NCBI GenBank assembly: GCA_903907905.1
Contig: CAIVPX010000038.1
Location: 1 to 44,304 of the forward strand
Length of the DNA stretch: 44,304 nucleotides
DNA from: an uncultured bacterium
GTDB lineage: Bacteria > Pseudomonadota > Gammaproteobacteria > Burkholderiales > Burkholderiaceae_E
Direction: 5' to 3'
This document shows, one piece after another, positions 39,807 through 44,304 of this stretch. The notes under the pieces are model-generated. The model searched no databases, was not told the DNA's origin, and saw only the letters and a program-made list of their open reading frames with translations. Every line of letters starts with the position of its first letter. The stretch's first letter is position 1. The position numbers and the translations under genes were made by a program.

Positions 39807-42800
39807 TCACCCCCGTGTCGAGGCGTCATCCGACCCCGCCGCAGCCTCCCGTACTCGTGCCGCAGGTTCACCCGGGTGAACCGCCGGCAGATCGCCCGCA
39901 GATGACTGGGCCCGCGTGTCGGCCTGAGGCCTGGGCGCCGCCTCCGGACGCTCGGCACCGTGGTCGCGGTCAAGGAACCGGGCCAGACGATCGGTCAGTC
40001 CCTGGTAGGCCGAGAGCAGTCGCGCACGCACCCCCGGCAGGGTGGGGGCGGCGAGCGGCTCAGACCCAGCCTCGACACGGGCGTCAGGCTCGCGTAGCGG
40101 CGCAACGGTCAACCCCGGCTCTTGCCTTGCAGGGCCGGGCCGATCGACGGCCTCATCACCTGAAACCGACCGCGGATCCACAAGCGGAGCCCCGCTCCGG
40201 GCGCCTGGCGCCGCGGCGGACCCGATTGCCTCCCGTTGCGGCCTCGTCGCATGGAGCGTGGCAGGCGCCAGGCTCACGGCCAAGGGCTGACCGGAGACGA
40301 CGGAGGGTGAGTCTGCGGCATCGGCAGGTGCGCGCAGCGCCTCGCTCTGTGCGGCCATCAGCGAAGTGAGCGACGCAGTACCGGCCCGGGACAACATGCC
40401 CGCACCGGCCGCCCTGAGCCCGGCGCTCAGCAGGGATGCGGTCGATGCCGAGACCAGTGCTCCGCCGATCGGCTCGGCGCCGCCCACGCTGGCGCCCGAG
40501 ACCAGGCCCGTTGATTCGAACAGCCCGCCCGAGCCCGGCATGCCTGCCTCGCCTGACGCAAACGCTGTCCGGCCGGCCAGGGTGACCACCCGGTCGCTGC
40601 GAATGTCGAGGCTCCCGGACTCGAGGCGCCCCGAAGCGGCAAGCAGCGTCACCCAGCCCGTGGCTGCCGAACCGGTGCTCGAAGCGCTGCGCTCGGCAAG
40701 CGCGGCCAGCCCCGGGATCAGGACGCGGCCGGCGGCAGCGCCAGAATCGGAGGCAGCGGACTCGACTCGCAGTCGCGCGGCGGCATCAAGACTGGCCGCA
40801 GCGCTCAGCGACAGCGAGGCGGCGGGCACCTGCGACAGATTGCCCGCCAGCGAGGCCGAGACGTAAACCGTCTGCTCGCCACTCACACGCACAGGTCCGC
40901 TGGTAAACACCACCGCCGACACTGGAGCGTTCGCCGTATCGGGCAGAACGCTCGCGCTGCGCGACGAGCCGGTTCCGGCGCCCTGGGCGACTGGCTCGAG
41001 GTAGACACCGCCCGTCGCCACCGGTACCGACGCCGTCGCGCTCGCCTGCGCCGGGGAGGCGTCCAGGATGACGGTGGCCGCCTTGGCGCTCGCCTGGGCC
41101 ACGGCCGGCGCGAGCGCCAGGGAGGCGCTGGTGCGGGGCGGGCTGGCGCTTGAGGTCAGGCTCGCGCTTGCGCTGGTCGGCGCCACGCCGGAGGTCGAGG
41201 TCGCGGAGACACTCGCCCAGCCCGAGGTGGAACCGATCTGAACGGTCGAGCCCGATTGCAGCGAGCCCTGCGCCAGGCTTGTCACGGTCAGCCCCGCCAG
41301 CCCGAAGGGCGCCATCAGTGCATTGAGCTGCTGCACCGACATCGCATCCTGACCGGCGTAGAGGTCTTTCACGGTGCCCTGTGCGATCGAGCGGGCGCCT
41401 GCGAGCTTGCGTTGCAGCGCAAGGGGCTCGCTCAGCTCGTCGGCGAACACCGTCGCCTTGTCGGCATTGGCAAGCGTGGTCATCGCCACCTTGAGTGAGC
41501 CCTGCAGGTCGACCTGCGTGGCGATCGTTCGGCCATCGGCGCCCACCCGCGTGGCGCTGACGGCATACGAGGCGCCGTCAAAGACCAGGTCGAGGTCGCC
41601 GCCCACGTAGCGAGCGACACGCTGGCCGGCGGCATCGGTGTACGCCAGTTCGGCGGCGGTCAGCGGCGTATCGCTCGCCCCCAACACCTGCGACAGATCG
41701 AGATCGTCGCCCGAGCGCTCGCTCAGATCGGTGATCTGGGCGTTGAGCCTGAGCGCCCCCTGATCGGCCGCGAGCCCCGCCAGCTTGAAGGTATCGGCAC
41801 CGGTGCCACCCGTCATGACCAGCGCCGCTCCATCGGTGCTTGCCGCCACCAGCAGATCGTTGCCCGAGCCACCGCTCAGCAGCGTGCTGCCCAGCGCGCT
41901 GCCGCGCTGCGCGATCAGCATGTCGTCGCCGGAGCCACCGTAGACCCGGTCAATGCCGCCACCGCCGGTGATGATGTCGCGACCGTCGTTGCCGTAGAGG
42001 CTGTTGTCGCCGCGGTTACCCACGATGATGTTGTCGAGCGAATTGCCCTGCACCGCGATGTCAGCGTTGCCGAGCAGCACCAGGCTCCTGATCTGCAGGC
42101 TCTGAACCGGATTCGGATTGGCCTCGGTCGCGGGAATTTCCTGGTCGCCCATCACCAGCGTCAGACGGTCGTTGGTGCTCGTGCCAGCGGCGTTGCCGTT
42201 GGCCATGAACACCATGCCCTCCTTGAACACCGTGTAGGTGCTCGGGCCGGACAAGGCCGACGCGGTGAGGAAGATCACGTCACCCGCATCCGCATCGGCC
42301 ATGGCCGCATCGATGGTGGCATAGCTGTCGGGGCCGACGACATGTACCGTGACCGGGCCGTCCTTGGCGGCAAACACCACTTTATGTGTGCCCTTGAACG
42401 AGGCCGTATTGCCTTCGGCCAGCGTGAGGGTCAGCTCGCCTGCCACCGAACTGAACAGGCCGTCGAGTCGGGCCGTGAGACTCAGCCGTTCGAGCTGGCG
42501 CAGCGACTCATCGAACACCACGACCACCTCGGTGCTGGCCGCGTCGGCGGCCGCCGCGGCCAGCGAGTGATACCCGTTGACCCCCTGGCTGTTGCCGACC
42601 AGCGCCACCTCGGCGCTGCCCTGGGCCGTGACAAAGCGCAGACGCTCGATGCCCTCGAGCAGATCGGTTGCACCCAGTTTCACGCTGATTTGATCGGAGG
42701 CAGCGCTGCCGGGTTCGAGAATGCCCTCGATGCCCGCGATCAGCGCAGCCTTGCTCGCCATGACACCACTGCTGCCGTGGACCGCACTGGTGTACACCAC

Positions 42801-44304
42801 CGTATCAGCGCGCAACAGCGAGTCGTAGCGATCGATGACGGTGTCCGCACCCAAACCGCTGCCGATTGCCAGCGAGGTGCCCGCGCGGATGACGGTATCG
42901 TCGACCATGATCTGCTGACCGGCGCTGCCCTGGATCTGCAGCACGCCGTCCTGGGTTCCGAACAGCGTGCCCCCGACGCGGATGGTTTCGGCCTGCACAT
43001 AGGCAGTCCGGGTGCTGTCAGCGCTATTGGTGAATGCATACACCCGCTGCTCTGCGCCCGTCTCGGCAAAAACACCATCGGGCAGAGCCGACGGGGTCGT
43101 GGCCGCATAGCCTGCGACCCACCAGGCGCTGACCTGGCCCGCTGTCGTCACGGTCACGAGATCATTGCCCGCGCCGCCAGTCAGGAACTCTTCACCCGAG
43201 CCGCGATAGCTGAGCACATCGTCGCGTGTCCCGCCGAACCGGCCGGAATCAAAGATGCGAACTTCGGGCGTGGCCGTCGTGGTCGCGACTACCGTCGACT
43301 TGTTCTGATCCCAGGGGATAGTCCAGCCCGAGGCCGGGCTGCTCGCCAGATCGTTGCCGGCCACATCCTGCAGCACCGCCTCGGCCGCATCGCCCGTCGC
43401 ATCGGTGTAGCGCAGTCGGATGGTGAGGCCCTGCGTCACCACCTGATCGAGCGTGAGCGTGAGCGTGTCGCCGTTCACCGAAGCCGAGTTCACGCCCACG
43501 GTGTAATCCGGCGTGAGCACTTCAAGCGCCCGCTCGACGCCCGCCAGGTGGCCTTCGTCCATGGCCTCGCTGAACTTCACCAGCAGCGTCTTGCCATCGG
43601 CCTGGAGTTGCGCGTTCCAGAAGGCCTGCAGCAAGGCAGGATCGGAGGGCGGCACCCGCAGCGTGGGCGCCACGCTGTCGAGCGTGATCGTCGAACGCGC
43701 GGTGAAGGCGTTACCCGCATCGTCGGCAATGAGCATGGAGGCCCATACCTGGCCATCGGAGAAACCGGACAGATTGACCTGATAGGCGCCGTCGCCCGTG
43801 ACCGGCACGCTCAGTGTCTTGCTGCCCGACGCAAACACCGCGCTGCGCGAGCCGACCAGATCGGTGTCCAGCCCCTGAACGGTAAAGCGCAGGTCGCCCT
43901 TCTCGGTGGCACTGAGCGCTGCGTCGGCAAACCCGATCACCAGCAGCGACCCATCCGCATCCGCGCTCGTATCCAGATCCAGCGTGTCGCTCACCACACG
44001 CGTGTTGCCCGCGTCATCGGTCACCGTCGCGCTCACCGTCACCCAGCCATCGGCCAGCGTGCTCAGGTCCTGGTCTGCCAACACCCAGCCTGCGCCCACG
44101 CGGCTTGCCGCCACGCTCAGCACCCGCTGGTTCGCGCCCACACCCGAATCGCGGAGCTCAAGCTGCACCGACACCGCGTCCGCATCCACCCCGGTCAGAC
44201 TCAGCGTCACCGACGTGCGCTCGGACTCGTTCGTCACCTTGTCCGATGCCGCCACCGTCACCGCAAAGCCCTCACCCAGATCCGCGCTCGTATCCAGATC
44301 CAGC
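39807..44304 (-). CDS. Giant repetitive surface protein with Ig-like and RTX repeats, 5' end beyond window
   Basis: At least 1,499 codons are visible, and the frame runs open through the right edge, so the N-terminus is missing. In order the visible part has Ig-like repeats (edge to about 43690), a SwmB-like domain (about 43670-43270, LLVKFSEAMDEGHLAG), a first calcium-type glycine-rich patch (EEFLTGGAGNDLV, near 43180), beta-rich segments, and an RTX block (about 42020-41820) with GNDGRDIIT, GGGGIDRVY, GGSGDDMLI and SGGSGNDLLV. The last roughly 480 residues (39807-41250) are Ala/Ser/Val-rich and then Pro/Arg/Glu-rich. The tail is charged and lacks the pattern I would expect of a classical type I secretion signal. 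It is probably an adhesin or S-layer-like protein exported by the genes downstream. Confidence 0.9.
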   Translation of the reverse strand, partial: LDLDTSADLGEGFAVTVAASDKVTNESERTSVTLSLTGVDADAVSVQLELRDSGVGANQRVLSVAASRVGAGWVLADQDLSTLADGWVTVSATVTDDAGNTRVVSDTLDLDTSADADGSLLVIGFADAALSATEKGDLRFTVQGLDTDLVGSRSAVFASGSKTLSVPVTGDGAYQVNLSGFSDGQVWASMLIADDAGNAFTARSTITLDSVAPTLRVPPSDPALLQAFWNAQLQADGKTLLVKFSEAMDEGHLAGVERALEVLTPDYTVGVNSASVNGDTLTLTLDQVVTQGLTIRLRYTDATGDAAEAVLQDVAGNDLASSPASGWTIPWDQNKSTVVATTTATPEVRIFDSGRFGGTRDDVLSYRGSGEEFLTGGAGNDLVTVTTAGQVSAWWVAGYAATTPSALPDGVFAETGAEQRVYAFTNSADSTRTAYVQAETIRVGGTLFGTQDGVLQIQGSAGQQIMVDDTVIRAGTSLAIGSGLGADTVIDRYDSLLRADTVVYTSAVHGSSGVMASKAALIAGIEGILEPGSAASDQISVKLGATDLLEGIERLRFVTAQGSAEVALVGNSQGVNGYHSLAAAAADAASTEVVVVFDESLRQLERLSLTARLDGLFSSVAGELTLTLAEGNTASFKGTHKVVFAAKDGPVTVHVVGPDSYATIDAAMADADAGDVIFLTASALSGPSTYTVFKEGMVFMANGNAAGTSTNDRLTLVMGDQEIPATEANPNPVQSLQIRSLVLLGNADIAVQGNSLDNIIVGNRGDNSLYGNDGRDIITGGGGIDRVYGGSGDDMLIAQRGSALGSTLLSGGSGNDLLVAASTDGAALVMTGGTGADTFKLAGLAADQGALRLNAQITDLSERSGDDLDLSQVLGASDTPLTAAELAYTDAAGQRVARYVGGDLDLVFDGASYAVSATRVGADGRTIATQVDLQGSLKVAMTTLANADKATVFADELSEPLALQRKLAGARSIAQGTVKDLYAGQDAMSVQQLNALMAPFGLAGLTVTSLAQGSLQSGSTVQIGSTSGWASVSATSTSGVAPTSASASLTSSASPPRTSASLALAPAVAQASAKAATVILDASPAQASATASVPVATGGVYLEPVAQGAGTGSSRSASVLPDTANAPVSAVVFTSGPVRVSGEQTVYVSASLAGNLSQVPAASLSLSAAASLDAAARLRVESAASDSGAAAGRVLIPGLAALAERSASSTGSAATGWVTLLAASGRLESGSLDIRSDRVVTLAGRTAFASGEAGMPGSGGLFESTGLVSGASVGGAEPIGGALVSASTASLLSAGLRAAGAGMLSRAGTASLTSLMAAQSEALRAPADAADSPSVVSGQPLAVSLAPATLHATRPQREAIGSAAAPGARSGAPLVDPRSVSGDEAVDRPGPARQEPGLTVAPLREPDARVEAGSEPLAAPTLPGVRARLLSAYQGLTDRLARFLDRDHGAERPEAAPRPQADTRAQSSAGDLPAVHPGEPAARVREAAAGSDDASTRG
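43959..44304. repeat. Tandem Ig-domain repeat, 321-bp period
   Basis: A 25-base segment at 43959-43983 recurs exactly at 44280-44304, at the window edge, 321 bases (107 codons) apart. It encodes a conserved LDLDTSAD junction between Ig-like domains. The spacing implies a 107-residue tandem domain array that continues beyond the right edge. Confidence 0.85.

Overview
The window is GC-rich DNA with tightly packed genes. Its gene families and neighbourhoods (argS-SPOR-dsbA-SDR, rsmI/yraN/dolP, priA-hemE, cystathionine lyase next to a tRNA-Arg) point to a betaproteobacterium, probably Burkholderiales or a close relative. This placement is inferred from gene content; no rRNA is present. There are no insertion sequences, integrases, phage genes or CRISPR arrays.

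Region 1 (1-7622) is a light- or B12-responsive membrane-lipid module. A MerR/B12-binding regulator of the LitR/CarH type (6690-7622) is divergent from a seven-gene minus-strand operon: FAD oxidoreductase, DUF1365, Cfa-type methyltransferase, chalcone-isomerase-like protein, MFS carrier, DUF3833 lipoprotein and an SDR cut by the left edge. Most junctions are 1-4 nt stop/start overlaps. A perfect palindrome overlaps the predicted -35 of the operon.

Region 2 (7681-25668) is mostly housekeeping. It holds a nitronate monooxygenase-like enzyme, dolP, yraN, rsmI, an unusual same-frame fusion of a cobalamin-receptor-like domain to RlpA, an SDR, dsbA, a SPOR protein, argS, an acyl-CoA ligase, a thioredoxin, a cystathionine beta-lyase, tRNA-Arg(CCG), a membrane-anchored cytochrome c, rep and priA.

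Region 3 (25651-25965) is the AT-richer priA-hemE interval. It carries three DnaA-box matches in one orientation and three consecutive palindromes. hemE, a ThDP-dependent enzyme and a divergent LysR regulator follow.

Region 4 (29973-44304) is the most interesting part. Reading down the minus strand it encodes a giant repetitive surface protein (RTX motifs and Ig-like repeats, N-terminus outside the window), a TolC-like outer-membrane protein, an RND/HlyD adaptor, a GAF-HlyD fusion, a PqqD-like/M50/HlyD fusion, a shortened SecA paralogue and a SapC-family protein. The set looks like a dedicated exporter for the giant protein. However, no ABC transporter is present, and the only ATPase is the SecA-like protein. 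I infer a SecA-M50-HlyD-TolC export or surface-assembly system, which I do not recognise as an experimentally characterised pathway.
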